From Sternotherus odoratus (lineage: Eukaryota; Chordata; Testudines; Kinosternidae), in contig JAVMKO010000021.1 in NCBI GenBank assembly GCA_032164245.1, forward strand, positions 10,112,285 through 10,176,284: DNA of 64,000 nt, in the 5' to 3' direction. Shown here piece by piece: positions 9,851-21,209 of this stretch. The stretch's first letter is position 1, and each line of letters opens with the position of its first letter. The notes under the pieces were generated by a model. The model was not told where the DNA came from. It did no database searches and saw only the letters and a list, made by a program, of their open reading frames with translations. The translations under genes and the position numbers were made by a program.

Positions 9851-10299
9851 GCAGAGGCGCCAGCTGACCTCTGGGAGCAATGCTTTGGCCACCCTGCTGA
9901 AGCTTGTCAGTTGTGTGATGACCTGGGCTAAGTTCACACCCGGCGTCACATCATTCTCTTCAGTAGCGTTCTGCCCGGGATGAATTCTAGGCCTAGTTGG
10001 TAAGGAGGAGCCCAGCCCCAGAGGATGTTCTAGCCTGAGTTTTTCCTATTTGAGGGTGTGTTTATTCCTCCAAAATCCCCCCAGTGAGACCACAGTGGAA
10101 GCCCTTCCCCTGTTCCCATTGCACAGAGACAATTGAGCCTCGCCCAAGGGAGGAAATGGGGGGGGTCAGGCCTGTGTGAGGGGAGCCTGGATTTCCCACC
10201 TGCATCCCAAGTGTTGCCATCCAAACTTGTCTACTGGCCTTGAGAAGCTCCCCTGTGCATCCCGCCCGGCTCCTCCTTCCCGTCCCCAGACAGCTGCTG

Positions 10300-10500
10300 T
10301 CCTACAGCCGCTGCTGTTCTAATCCTGAGTAATTGGATTTACAGGGAGTGCTGTATCCAATTACAGAATCCTAATTAAAGGACCAAAGTTACAAGAGTGA
10401 TGTGTCTTGCTTTCAGCAATTATGATTAATTTTGCCAGAATACACATGCAGACGTTGATTACAGGATCTGCGGGCAAACAGGGATTGAATGCTGATAATT
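10300..10500. promoter_or_regulatory. AT-rich island, candidate conserved noncoding element
   Basis: About 200 bases with several TAATTR and ATTAAT cores, in locally GC-rich DNA. The inverted pair at 10329-10364 lies within it. The call rests on composition and motif density only; conservation was not tested. Confidence 0.35.
10329..10364. promoter_or_regulatory. Inverted pair of homeodomain-like sites
   Basis: GTAATTGGAT at 10329-10338 and its exact reverse complement ATCCAATTAC at 10355-10364 form a 10-bp stem with a 16-base loop. TAATTG is a common homeodomain core, and the two sites face each other. It could be a dimer site or a small foldback. Confidence 0.4.
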
Positions 10501-12234
10501 GAGCTGTCAGTGAGAAGAAACTTCAGAGCTTTTGTGTGTGTGTGGGGGGGGAGGCTGCATGTGATCTTTGTCCAGGGTGGAGGGGATTTTCTATGCTTCT
10601 GCTGGGCAGGAGGGTTCCCTGACCAAGGTTGGTGGATGCACCTGATCTTTCAGATATCCTGCTTCCTCCCTTTCCCACTATCTCAGCCCTGTGATCCCAT
10701 AGAGCCCATTGTCCTAGTGACATGATCATACAAGAGGGGAATGACCTCCAACCCTGTAATCTGCCCTGTGATTCGGCTCCAGTGCTTTGACAGAGGAATT
10801 GGGTGATTCTCAGCTCTGCTGCTTGCGGCCTTGTGGAGGGACCATGCTTAGAATTCACTCCAAGTGGGCCCAGAACGGTGGGATTCCCCAGAGACCTTCC
10901 CCGCTTGGGGAGACACGTCAGCTGTCAAGGTCTGCGCCGGTGGTTTCGGTCAAGGCAAGGGCTCTCTGGGGGGGGGGGGGCAGGAGACAAGCCGTGGCAT
11001 GGAGGGTTGGTAACAGGCAGTGAGGGCCGCTGGAGGCGGGAGGGAGCTGGCTGACAGCTCCCTGCAAGTTTTGAGGTGCTTTCAGAGTGGTGGGGTGGAC
11101 TGATCGCCAAAGTGAGAAGACAGAGAGACGGGAGAGGGGGGGGGGCAAGATGGGGGGCTGAGGAGCCCGGAATGGGCAGCAGGAGGGGCCCGGGCCGAAA
11201 AGGGAGCATGCAGGTCTGCGGCCTGACATGGCAGAGCTGAGAGAGCGAGTGAGGGGGCTTGGAGGGAGAGAGGTGCTCCTGGGGGCAGGATACAGCAGAG
11301 CATTCAGGAAGGAGTTGGGGCCGATGGGGAGGGATTGTACAGCGAGCTGGGCAGAACGGGCAGAGTGGCGAGGGGGAAGGGGCGTGGGGAGGGGTTTCAT
11401 GTTGGCATTGGGGGACCGGGCTGTGAACAGCCTTTCCCAGGAGGAGAGCAGCGTTGGCGCAGACACAGCAGCGACCGGGTAGCCCGGAAAGGCCTGTGGC
11501 GTCGGTGGCACAAACATCTAGCTAGGCTGCCAGCACAGCGCTGCCTTCCTCCGGGAGCGCTGGGCACGGCCCGCGGCAGCTGGTTAAGCACAGCTCCCCT
11601 TTGGGCTTTCCTCAGGCTCTTTGCGGAGGCCGGGGGGCAGGCAGGCAGCTGAAGCGCCAACCCCATCCCGGTGTCTCGGGACCAGCTCACAGGAACGACA
11701 GATCCTCCTCCGGAGGCAGCCGCTGGCAAAACCAAGTGATTCGAACCAGCTTTGTGGGTGGCAGGTGGAGAACGATCCAGCGCCGGGAAGAAGGGCACTT
11801 TGGGTAATGCTGTTCCAAGCAGGAAGCCCGGTCAGCTGGGGAGCGGGAGCAGGGATACAACAGCAAAACAATGAGGGATCATTTCACTCACTCCCAGCTT
11901 TGGACGGGGCTTCAGGACCTGTGGGCGGGGGAGTGGTAAATGCAGAGTACAGCCTCTCTCTTTCCGCAGGGGCTCAAGCACAATTGCAAAGCTCTGCACA
12001 AGGGTGGCTTGCGGGGCGGTGCCTTGCAATTCACAGCTGAATTTCGGGGGCTCTTTTTTCCCCCTCTATAATTGGCCAGATCGGAAGATCCCCAACGCTG
12101 GTCGAAAAGGGGCGCAAGAGAAGGTTAAAAATGTAGCTTTGGGGGGTAATGTCGCGACGTCGATCTAACTAGCTGAGGAAGTGCGAGAGCTGGAGCTTTC
12201 AAAGGCAGTTTTGGAGATTTGGCTCCTTGGCCAT
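10501..12234. other. Noncoding, GC-rich, nothing assigned
   Basis: No gene is seen. A 13-base G run lies at about 10968-10980. Proline- and serine-rich open frames on the minus strand (10918-11517) come from base composition. The part 11150-11650 is GC-rich and moderately CpG-rich but has no recognisable promoter element or exon. Confidence 0.4.
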
Positions 12235-12706
12235 TGTCACAGGGTCCCCTCCTGTGGCTTGTGTCCTCCTGCGTCTCACAGCCTGGTGCCCCCAACAAAG
12301 TCACTGTCCACACCTTTTCCGGTGGTTTCCCAGTGTCCTTTATTTACAGTGCAGGTTTATCACCTTCAGTAAGTGCACCCCAAGACCCCCCACGTGGTTA
12401 CCTTCACCCCCTTGGCTCCCAGCCTTTGGCTCTTGAGGCTCTCTGGCCCTCAGGTTTGGAGACAGAGCACCTCCCTGCCTCCTTCCTAGCCTGCCTCCCT
12501 GCTAACTGGAGCCTGAGGCTTTTCAAGCCCTCACAGCTCCCAGCCCCAGCTGTAGCCACTTGCTCCAGCTACCTACTGCCGGGTAGCCCTCGTTAGGGCT
12601 CCCAGCTGGGCTGAACTAGCCTCTACGTTTAGCCTTGCCTCTTGCGAGCAGGCTTTAGCCTGAAGTGGCAGGGCAATGCTGGTGTTTTTACCCCAGCCCT
12701 GCCACA
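12235..12706 (-). mobile_element. Solo LTR with 5-bp target duplication
   Basis: The element runs from TGTCACAGGG to CCCTGCCACA, with the TG...CA ends and short inverted repeats of an LTR. It is flanked by a perfect 5-bp duplication, gccat, at 12230-12234 and 12707-12711. The minus strand carries AATAAA (complement of 12339-12344), so transcription would run on the minus strand. No internal retroviral or retrotransposon coding sequence adjoins it, so it is a solo LTR left by recombination. Its ends resemble those of the family at 14358, 28843 and 37498. Confidence 0.85.
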
Positions 12707-12945
12707 GCCATTAAGAGACGAATTGGGTTGTTTGGTTTTTTTGTCTTCCCCTGACAAGCCTCATGCAAATTTATTTTTTAATTTGGTCTTTTATAATTGG
12801 CTCGGCCCACTCTTCCCTGAGCTAACAAGTCGGGCTGATTATTCTGCCAGGCAGAGGGGCAAAGGGAGAGGAAGCTGTGAGGGGGTGGGAATGGTCTTAA
12901 TGGCTCCTCTGGACATTGTGTGGGGATGGGAGACTCCCCTTTCTG

Positions 12946-13110
12946 GATGATACCTGAGGCTGTAGCCTGACCCCAGGAGGGGGATAGGGAAGGTAAGTTG
13001 TCACGGAGTGCCCAGGGCGAGGATCCTGAACTGCTCCCTACGAAGCCAGTCAGGACTTTGGGGGGAAGCTTCCTCTCTGTAAACAGCCTGTCTACACTGC
13101 AAGGCGCTTC
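12946..13110. mobile_element. Rearranged LTR fragment (head-to-head pieces)
   Basis: From 12999 the sequence is the left end of the TGTCACGGAGTGCCC family seen at 14358, 28843 and 37498 and continues through 'aggactttggggggaagcttcc'. Directly to its left, 12946-12990 matches an internal part of the same family in the opposite orientation: 'cctgaggctgtagcctgacccc' is the reverse of 14850-14890. So two pieces of one LTR family meet in inverted orientation, probably from deletion with inversion or from one LTR inserting into another. Confidence 0.65.
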
Positions 13111-14357
13111 ACAGCGTACAGCTTCCCTGCAGTAACGAAGTGTGTGCAACCCCTGAATTAGCAGAAACATCAGGGTCTGGAGCCCACCACTCAGAAGAAA
13201 CCCTACAATAAATAACCTGTTTGCAAAGCCCCGCACTCCCTGGTGAGCTGATGATAGAATAACGAACTGGGACGCGCAGCCAGGTCTCGTAAGCAGCCCT
13301 ATGCTAACAAACCAGTGGGTGCAATGTTGATTGCAATGAATTTCTTGTTTGCTACAGGCCCTTTCAGAGATGAGGCGATTTGAGCTAAGCACTTTTCCCT
13401 ACAAAACTGGAGCCAGATGAACGTGGCACAAACTCTGTCCCGCAAATAATTCATCCTTATCTGCTCTCTGAAATCCTGCCTGCCTTAGCATCGTCTGTAT
13501 TATTCAAATGAGCGCCTGAGCCAAGGGAGATGCGCGGCTTTATCTCTGAACTTGCTCTCTCCCATTATCGGGTTCCAAGGCAATTGAGAGTCCCGGGCTC
13601 GGCGAATTAATCCAGTGTGAGCAAGAGGTTTATTCGAGTAGGAAATCTTCCTTGGTGATTTTTTTTTTTAAAGAAAGCTAGATCAAGCTCCATACAAGGC
13701 CAGGGTTTTCATCTCCGGCGGGGCTGGCGCGGAGCTGACGGGTGAGAAACGGGCCTTCGCACGCTACACATTCTGCAGACTGGGCTGGAAGCATTCTCTG
13801 TGCACGTGGAAAGATCTGGATCAGCTCCTGCCCCCCTGGTCTGCACTCTGGTCTGGCAGGTTGTGGTGCCGCCCCAGTGGCACTGCAGCGGGGTAGTGGT
13901 GATGAACAGCTGGGCGAGGGAATTATCCTTATTGTTGTTTGGGGGCCGCAGCTGTCCACGGCCCTTTATGGGTGCAGTGAAGACCTGGTTCCTTCTAGTA
14001 ACGCCTCCTGACCCGACCCATGGGAAATGCCATGTTGGAGTCTGGTGCCAACCCGCAGTAGACCCTGGTTCTCTCTCCTCTGCCCTGGTGATGGGAAATG
14101 GGATTCCCTGGTAAATTCTCCCCGGCCTCTTCGTCAGTGGCTGGGTAAGGCCCGGAGTCAGGATGGAAGTTGCAGGGCGAGGGTGACTGCCGCAGCGGGG
14201 AAGCTGACAGATTTCTGGGCACCCTTTGGATCTGCCGGTCTGGCCTTGGCCTGCCCCAATCTCTAGAGGGGTGATCCCAGCAGGGTGACCCCGAGAGGAA
14301 AGAGACGGCAACTTCGCCAACCTCCCGGCTGCAAGCTAGGCGCCGGCCACACGCAGG
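13111..14357. other. Noncoding, unassigned
   Basis: No gene is seen. The part 13410-13680 is AT-richer with a short T run at about 13660. The overlapping open frames on both strands at 13680-14320 are compositional. Confidence 0.4.
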
Positions 14358-14943
14358 TGTCCCGGAGTGCCCGGAGCGATGCTCTGGAGCTGCTCCCTGT
14401 GAGGCCAGTCAGGACTCCCGGGGGGAAGCTTCCTCTCTGTGAGCAGCCCGTCTCCAAGGCTAGGAGCTTCACAGCTTCCACTGTCCTGGGGCTGACCTCG
14501 GAGCATTCGGCACCTTCTGCCCCTCCGTGCGCTTCCCCCAGCGAGCCCGCCCAGGCGTGGTCCTGGGGGAGCCTGTGGGTCTGCACCCCAAATCCACAGT
14601 CAGACATGACTCTCAGCCAGCCAGTAAAACAGAGGTTTATTAGTCGACAGGAGCGTGATCTAACACAGAGCTGGTAGGTACAGTGAACCGGACCCCTCAG
14701 CTGGGTCCATTTGGGGGCCAGAGAGCCAGCCAGACAGAACCAGCCAGAACCGCCCCCCCTGCTCTAGCCCCTCCTCTGCTTTTCCTTTGTCTCTTTCCCG
14801 GGCCAGGAGGTCAGGTGATTCCTCCAAGAGTTTCAGCTGACACCTCTTCCCTCCCCCACCTGGGGTCACGTTACAGCCTTAGGTATGGACATCCCCACAG
14901 AATAGCCAGAGGAACCATTAAGAACGTTCCTACTCCGTCACCC
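14358..14943 (-). mobile_element. Solo LTR copy B
   Basis: This is about 586 bp from TGTCCCGGAGTGCCC to 'tactccgtcac'. It shares with copies C and D the order: 'aggactcccggggggaagc'-like block, 'gagcttcac', 'ggagcattc', 'cccaaatccacagtcagac' and 'agccagtaaaacagagg'. TTTATT at 14636-14641 gives AATAAA on the minus strand. No direct target duplication is visible. Instead the flanks carry CACGCAGG (ending 14357) and CCTGCGTG (starting about 14951) as an inverted pair. Confidence 0.8.
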
Positions 14944-16100
14944 CCTCGTCCTGCGTGAGCGAGTTCCCACGTCCCCTGTGGCGTCAGCTCCACACCCCAG
15001 CATTGGAGAAGGGAGCGCAACCAAAGGTGGCCAGAGAGAGTGAGAACCAGTCTGCACTTAGCTCCTTCTCATCCCCTGCGTCTCAGGCCGCTCGCTCTTG
15101 CCCGGGATGCTTGTCAAACTGTGGTCAGTCTAGTTTTGAAATACCCCTCGCTCGCCGTGGTATCTGCCGCTTCGTCTCTCGCTTTCTTCCATCTCCTCTC
15201 GTCCTCCCTCCTCTTCCCGCCCCGGCCCCCTGTGCCGGTCAAACGGGGCTTTTGATGGCGTCTGAAAGGCCCCTAGTCAGACGTCTCGGTTGAGACTTAT
15301 TCAAAGGGATGAAGATCTGCCTTTGATCTTCAGCGCTCGCAAGGCCTCTCCCCACTGCTGGGCACTGGCCAGTGCTGCCTGCCCTTTATCGGGGGAATGC
15401 TGATGATCTTCAGCGTGTGAGATTCTGGGACTAAGGCAGGGCACGGATTAGCTCTGTCCTGAATCAGCCTTCCCGGCCTGCTCCTCTCACTGCAGGACTT
15501 TCCACAGCCCTGAGCATTGAGACAGATTTTCCAAGGGGCTCCGGGCCAGCTTCCCAAATGCTCAGCCCCCAGGATCCGGGTTGGCTTTTCAGAAGGGCTC
15601 CGTTCACCTGCCGCTTTTCACCTGGTTCTCAACAGGCCGGGGGCTGAGCTCTCCTGAACGTCCGGCTCCTTGGAAGCTGGAGCCCTGGGGGAGAGGCTCA
15701 GACTCGGGTCCTCCGCTCCTCCCTAACTGCGTGTGGGTGCGAATGGAGTTGCAGACTGATGTCATCTACGCACAGGCCCGGTGCAGCGTGGGAAGGGTCG
15801 GCGCCGGCTTCCCCAGGCACTGGCGATCCCAAAGCGCTTCACCTAGCGCTGCAGGAATGCAGCCACCTCTGGGGTGGAGCTGGGCAGGCAGTGATGGGCG
15901 GGGTGGGAGCGGGATCCCAGTCAGGGAGACAGGGTCAAAACCCTCTTCTTCTATAAAAGCCAGAGGGGTTTCAAAGAGAAGGCGAGATGGTGAAAATGAG
16001 AAATGAATACAAGGAGAGCGCGTCCCTGGTGGGAAAGAAACAACTTGTTAGACCTTTAAAGAGACGTGTCTGAATTTGTTGAAATCTGAATAATGAATCT
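14944..16100. other. Noncoding, nothing recognised
   Basis: No gene or confident repeat is seen. Open frames on both strands overlap without motifs. Confidence 0.4.
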
Positions 16101-16139
16101 GCCCCCCTGTGGATTGTGCTGGGGGGGTGTTGGCCGCTG

Positions 16140-16400
16140 AGCGTGCGCCCGCGGGCGGCCACCCGCCTGCTGTGCTAATCTGATTAATCAGGGAGCTGCG
16201 CCACAGAGCGCTTTGGTGTGCGCGCCATGAAAGCAGGCTGGGCCCGCGACCGGAGCCAGACAAAGCGGCTGCGGCGGAAGCTGCCTTCAAAGGAGAAGCA
16301 GCCGCTTTCGTGTGGGGCTTTTCCCCCCCTACTTTCCAAATGCAAACGTGAGCGAAAAGCGAGAGAAATAATCAGGAGTGAAGTTTGCGGGGACCCTGTA
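16140..16400. promoter_or_regulatory. Candidate conserved element with paired-type homeodomain site
   Basis: A block with CpG-rich sequence and the palindrome CTGATTAATCAG (16180-16191). Within it, 16176-16186 reads TAATCTGATTA, the TAAT-NNN-ATTA arrangement bound cooperatively by paired-class homeodomains (P3 site). A run of TAATC cores also suits Otx-type proteins. Regulatory function is inferred only. Confidence 0.35.
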
Positions 16401-16424
16401 GGGACGGCGACAGCAAGATTCCCC

Positions 16425-16795
16425 TGCATGCACCCGCCCTGTCCGGATAACTATGCACCCACCTCCCCCCTACGGGCACCTGTCCCATCCCCATTGTACA
16501 TGCCCTAGCCCTCACTGGCAGCCCTATCCGCTCGCTCCCAACCCCCATATCCACAAACCAGCCCCACATACCTGCCCCGGTCCTAGAGAAATGCCCCCCC
16601 CCAGCCCAACATACTTGTCCCCAACACCTGTGCGCCAGCCCCCACCTACATACACCTGTCCTATAGAAATACACCCATACCAGGCCCTACCCACACCTGC
16701 CTCCACCTGCATGCACAGCCCCCCAGCCCCCTAGCCACGCACCCATCCGTGTCCCCGCAGACACCTGGCCCAGCCCCATAGAAAGAAAGCATAGG
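16425..16795. repeat. C-rich, G-poor low-complexity tract
   Basis: About 370 bases with strong C over G bias on the plus strand and repeated 'cacctgtcc', 'ccccacata' and 'cccagccc' words, resembling a degenerate minisatellite. It explains the Pro-rich frame 16453-16734. A clear period could not be fixed. Confidence 0.55.
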
Positions 16796-16799
16796 GAAC

Positions 16800-16922
16800 T
16801 CTCACCCCTGGTGCCAACTTTGGACTCTGTAAGGGACAAACTGCCTCTCCCCACCCGCACCCTATTACTCCCCCATACACCTCCTGTCCTGATTTTTCAC
16901 ACTTGCTGTCTGGTCACCCTGG
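16800..16922. repeat. MITE right-end fragment
   Basis: The end reads 'cctgtcctgatttttcacacttgctgtctggtcaccct', which matches the right terminus of a turtle nonautonomous element with ends AGGGTGACCAG...CTGGTCACCCT. The left terminus is not identifiable. Confidence 0.5.
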
Positions 16923-17059
16923 CTGAGAGGCAGGACTGCAAAGAGGCCAAGGCGGCATCTGGTGGGGCGGAGAAACGGGGCCATCAATTAGCGTTTCGGT
17001 TTCTCTCCTTTCGCTGAGAGCGGGACGGGGGGGAGGGGGGCGGCTGAGCGCCAGGGCAG

Positions 17060-17270
17060 GATGCCTCGCAGAGCTCCCTGGGAAAATATTTGCCCAGGTT
17101 GTCAGAACGAGGTGAATCCTGCTAATTATAGCTAATGAATTGTCAGCGGATTGTGCTTCTCGGCTCCTGATGAAAAGCCGCGTGGCACATATTGAAGTGT
17201 GACTTGGCAAGCGGGCTGCTAATTATCCCAGCGCACGGCAGTCCAGCACCTTCCCTGCATGGGAATTACA
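17060..17270. promoter_or_regulatory. AT-rich island, candidate conserved noncoding element
   Basis: It contains 'gctaattatagctaatgaattg' (17120-17141) and 'gctgctaattatccc', several TAATTA/ATTA cores close together in GC-rich surroundings. Composition-based call only. Confidence 0.3.
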
Positions 17271-17789
17271 GCGGTAGACCCTCACTCCACGTGTTTGTTT
17301 ACAGGAAGCATCATCCCACGGCTGGGATCTTCCTCCCCTCTGCGGTGCAGGGTGGAAAGAATCCAGGCGCTGTAGGAGGAGAGAAATCACCCCCCAGAGC
17401 TGGGACTGGACCCCGGCTCCTTCATGGGCCTTCCCCGCTTGAGCCTTATCGGTGCTGAGAGCAGAGAACACCCCTGGAGTCCTCGAGGAGCAAAGCTGCC
17501 TAGTTAGCACTGCGGGGAAGATTCTTCATTTGCTCTATAGAGCCCATCTCGGGGATCGCAGGCATCCCAAGCCGCGATCTCTGCGCTGACCGTGCCGGGC
17601 CCCCGGGGGAAGGATTCCTCCGCGTAGTCCTGAGAGAGGGGAGGCGTGAACCCGGTGGGGTTCTCGGAGATCTCCAGCCCTTTAAACGTCCCAGCAGAGG
17701 TGCAGCCGGGCCCATGCGCTTCCTCAGTGACGTCACATTCGTGGAGAGGCCGCGGGTCCTGTTTGCTGGTGGCGTTAGTCGTTATTTAT

Positions 17790-17920
17790 CACTATCGCAG
17801 TGGTGCGGAGAAGCCCTTGTCTGGACCAGCACCGCGTTGCGCTCGGTGCTGTACGAACGCCAAACAAAAAGCCCCTGCCCCAAAGAGCCGACAGTCTCAG
17901 CCATCCAAAGAGGAATGAGC
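17790..17920 (-). repeat. SINE 3'-part fragment, antisense
   Basis: 'cagcaccgcgttgcgctcggtgctgtacgaac' followed by 'agcccctgccccaaagagccgacagtct' is the antisense tail common in sauropsid MIR/CORE-like SINEs. Confidence 0.6.
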
Positions 17921-19925
17921 TGCTATAATCGAGGGGAGGACTTGTCCCTGTATCTGCAGCCAGTGCCTCGCCGGGCCCAAAAGCGAAAGACGCAGCGGGC
18001 AGGACAGTGACTCCTCAAAGCCAGTTCGTTGTCATTTCCTGGCTTAAATGGCATTAAATTATCACCAAATGGGCAAGGCCGTCCCTTCCCACCCGGACAC
18101 AGGCTGATGATTAGAGGGGAGAGTGGTACCCCGAGATCCCTGCTGCAGGGAGAGGTCCCCCCGCCCGAGAAATTAGAGCCTAGCAAGGTACAGAAACACG
18201 CGCCTAATTTCAGCACATGATCAATCCCATTGACTTCAATGAGGCTCCTCTTGTGCTTGGAGTTTGGCCCCTCCCTAGCACAACGGGGCCCCGATCTCAG
18301 GGGGGATCCATAGGTGCGGCTGTGCTATAAATACCGATAAGCGGAAGATGATGCCAAGGACAACCGTGCTCTGAGCTGCAGTCTCCACATGCGTCCCCTG
18401 AGATGGGGAGGAGAATGAGAGAACAAGGAATGAGTGATATGAGCTGGAGGACCTGGGGTTGGGTTGAGTTACAATCACTTGCAAATGACCATTACAGGCG
18501 ACCATTAAGGGGCCACATCTAAACCAAAGCCTAGCGGTTTGGTCAGAAACTGGCCCCGGGTGGGCGGAGGGTCCAACCGGGTGTTGTGACCAGGTGTGTG
18601 TGTGTGGGGGGGGGGGAGTGCATACAGACACTGAGAAAGAGACAGCCTGAAGGAGCAGCTGACAACTCAGTGGCTGGCTCTGGAAGCAGCCGGCCCCGGG
18701 AAGAAGTTATGGGGCAGAGAGGAGCAGACTGCTGTGAGCAGCTGAAGTGGTGTCCGTCTCTTTGATTCCTTCTGCGTCCAGAGATCCAGGACTCGGTACG
18801 GTCTTTGTACATGAAAACACCTGCAGCCCAGAAATCCCTGCCCATCACCACGTTCCACCTGCACTGGGCCACAAGGCTGGATGAGCTACTCAGGCTGAAA
18901 AAGGGGCAAGGCCGGGGAGGAAGGAGATTTGCTTTCGGGAGCGACGAGGGAGAACAAGGAAGGTGAAGGGGGAGCGGTGCTGTGAAGGCAGGTGATGCTC
19001 CAGCTGGAGACTAGTCCTGGCTGCGTGGCAGGCTCCATCCGGCGACATATGGCCAGGGAAATGTCTCATTTTGCACAGGCTTTAAATCTTCATGTCGGTG
19101 GTTAATAGTGACGGGCATGGTTAAGGCTGCTAATGAGACCCTTGGAACTGGACTTTGCTGTTAATTGCCCTTGTCTGCCTAGTAAGTACCTTTGCTTAAC
19201 TGGATGTTTCGCAGGCTGCTGTGTCTAATTGTTATCCCTGGAGAACGCTCGCTGTTCGGGGTAATGAGCGCCCGAGACGCTGGGAGATTGGCGCCCGGGG
19301 AGGGACGAGGGATTTGAGATGGGTAATGATAGACGGGCCCATCAAGGGTGGAGAAAAGTGGAAGGAGGGGAGGGAATCCTACCTCTGAGCTCTGCCTCTT
19401 TCCAAAGGGCCGGACTATCCCCCCCCCGATTGGAGCATTCCTGGACACATGGGCATTTCTAATCAGAAGGTACCCAGGGTCCGGGCGCTATTTGCGTTCA
19501 TCCCCTCCTGAAGAGAACTGAGAGCCGACCACGCAGAGGCAAATCTGGACCCAGGTTTTTTAACAAAGAACATGGCACCTTTCACCACGAGACTCCGTGT
19601 CTCCCTCCTCACGGCTGGAATGAACGTGACCTGGGGTAACCCTCAGGAACGTGCGGTTCAGAGGGGGACGGGGCTGTAAAAGTGAGGGGTAAAAACACCT
19701 CAGGTTGCTCTCTTACTTCAGAAGACAAAGGAACCAGCCCTTTGACCCTGGGGGGAAGAGGCGCTGACTTCCCCAGTTCCCGGGAGGATCTCGACCCCCC
19801 ACTCCACCTGTTTCCCTAAGCTCGTCTCACACCGCCCCTTCCTGCCCCCAGCGCCTCTTCCCCAGTGCCCCCTGCATGCCGCTGAACAGCTGATTGTGGT
19901 GGGCGGGAGGTTCTGGGGGATGGGG
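17921..19925. other. Noncoding; short repeats only
   Basis: No gene is seen. A short SINE-like tail ('ctagcacaacggggccccgatctc') lies at about 18255-18300. A (GT)n run followed by a poly-G run lies at about 18593-18616. A TAATTAG-poor stretch follows to 19930 with nothing else recognised. Confidence 0.4.
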
Positions 19926-19931
19926 AAGGAA

Positions 19932-20063
19932 CTGATCGTCCGGGCCTTGTGGCAGGTGAGAGAGCTGATTGGTGGGGCCTGTCGGCAGGTGGGAGGGCTG
20001 ATTGGTGGGGCCTGTCGGCAGGTGGGAGGGCTGATTGGTGGGGCCTGTCGGCAGGTGGGAGGG
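19932..20063. repeat. 33-bp minisatellite, four copies
   Basis: Units at 19932-19964 (degenerate), 19965-19997, 19998-20030 and 20031-20063 share a 33-bp sequence starting ctgattggtggggcctg. The last copies are nearly identical. The minus-strand frame shows an 11-residue repeat (PPTCRQAPPIS). It contains CCAAT boxes on the minus strand (ATTGG on plus) once per unit. Confidence 0.95.
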
Positions 20064-21205
20064 CTGGGGGGGGGGATGGAGCTGATTGGCAGGGCTACGG
20101 GTAGTTGTGAGCACCCAAGGAGTCTGCACTTACGCTGGGGCAGATCCTGACCTGAGAATTGGGTCAGCCCTGTTGCTGGGAACATGTGGGGAGGGTTTTA
20201 CCTTGAACCGGGTCTAGCTTGTTAAGACTCCGCTACTGGGAGGAATTTTCTCTTTCTTTCTCTTGTAACCGTTTCTGACTTTCCCGCCTTCTCCCCGTGC
20301 TCACTCCAAATCTCTCCCTTTGTAGTTACCCTTTGTTTTATTTTTAATCTAAATCCAACCCAGTGCTGGGTTTAAAGGGAACTGCTTGATCACTCCAGTT
20401 TGAACACTGACCGGACCTTGAATATCTGAACTGTCCTGGAGTGGGAACCACAGTGCAGAAGACACATTTTTGGGACAGTTCAGGACTGGGAGTGTGTGGG
20501 GGTCACCCTGCATGTTGTCCCGGGGGAGCCAGAGCGTGACTGGCGTGTTGCTGACTTGCTGCTGTGGGTGACACTCAGGGGGTGAGTGGGTGAGTGGCAG
20601 GTGTTTGTGAGTGGCCCAGCCTGGGGGCTACATGATCAAAGCGGGGTGAGGGACCCTCCGTGGCAGGGCAGGCAGAGACGCCAACCTTCACTGGTCTGGA
20701 TTGCGCCCCAGAACGTCACAGAGGGAGCTGGAGAGAGAGAGAGAGAGAGAGAGGTGTGAATCGCAACATGAAACCCCGTGTCGATTTGGAAGCCCTGCTC
20801 CCTCCTCTTTGTGCCCAAATGGGGGGTTTTCAGATCTGACCAAGACTGGCGGAGAGGAGGGCTAGCGAGAGCGGCCAGGTACGGGAGCTGGAGCAGAGCT
20901 GGGCGGGAGCACGCAGATGTGCCCCAGCAGGTGTGTGTAAGCTTTGCAGGTGTGCCCGTTCCCTTAGGGCGCCGGCACCCAACCCATCCAGAAGGCGCTC
21001 GGGCAGAGACAGACGGTGGCCTGGCTGGAGTTACTATCTCATTTGGCGGGGCTGGGCAAAGCACCAAAGCATCATGGGGCCAAGCGGCTAGCGAGATCAT
21101 CGTAAATATCACCCCTGGCAATCCTCAGCCATTACGCGTCTCCCCCATCCCTCACCCCCTTCATCCTGCCATGGGCTGCTGCTCTCCCAGCCTGCCCTGG
21201 GCCCT
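20064..21205. other. Noncoding; includes GA microsatellite
   Basis: No gene is seen. A (GA)n tract lies at 20731-20753. Other open frames have no motif. Confidence 0.45.
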
Positions 21206-21209
21206 TAAT

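Noticed and set aside
10918..11517. 199-codon minus-strand frame
   Set aside because: Pro/Ser/Leu-rich composition from C-rich DNA, overlapped by other open frames on both strands; no splice or domain evidence.
19932..20063. Regular short repeats that could suggest a CRISPR array
   Set aside because: The 33-bp units are contiguous, with no unique spacers, in a vertebrate genome.
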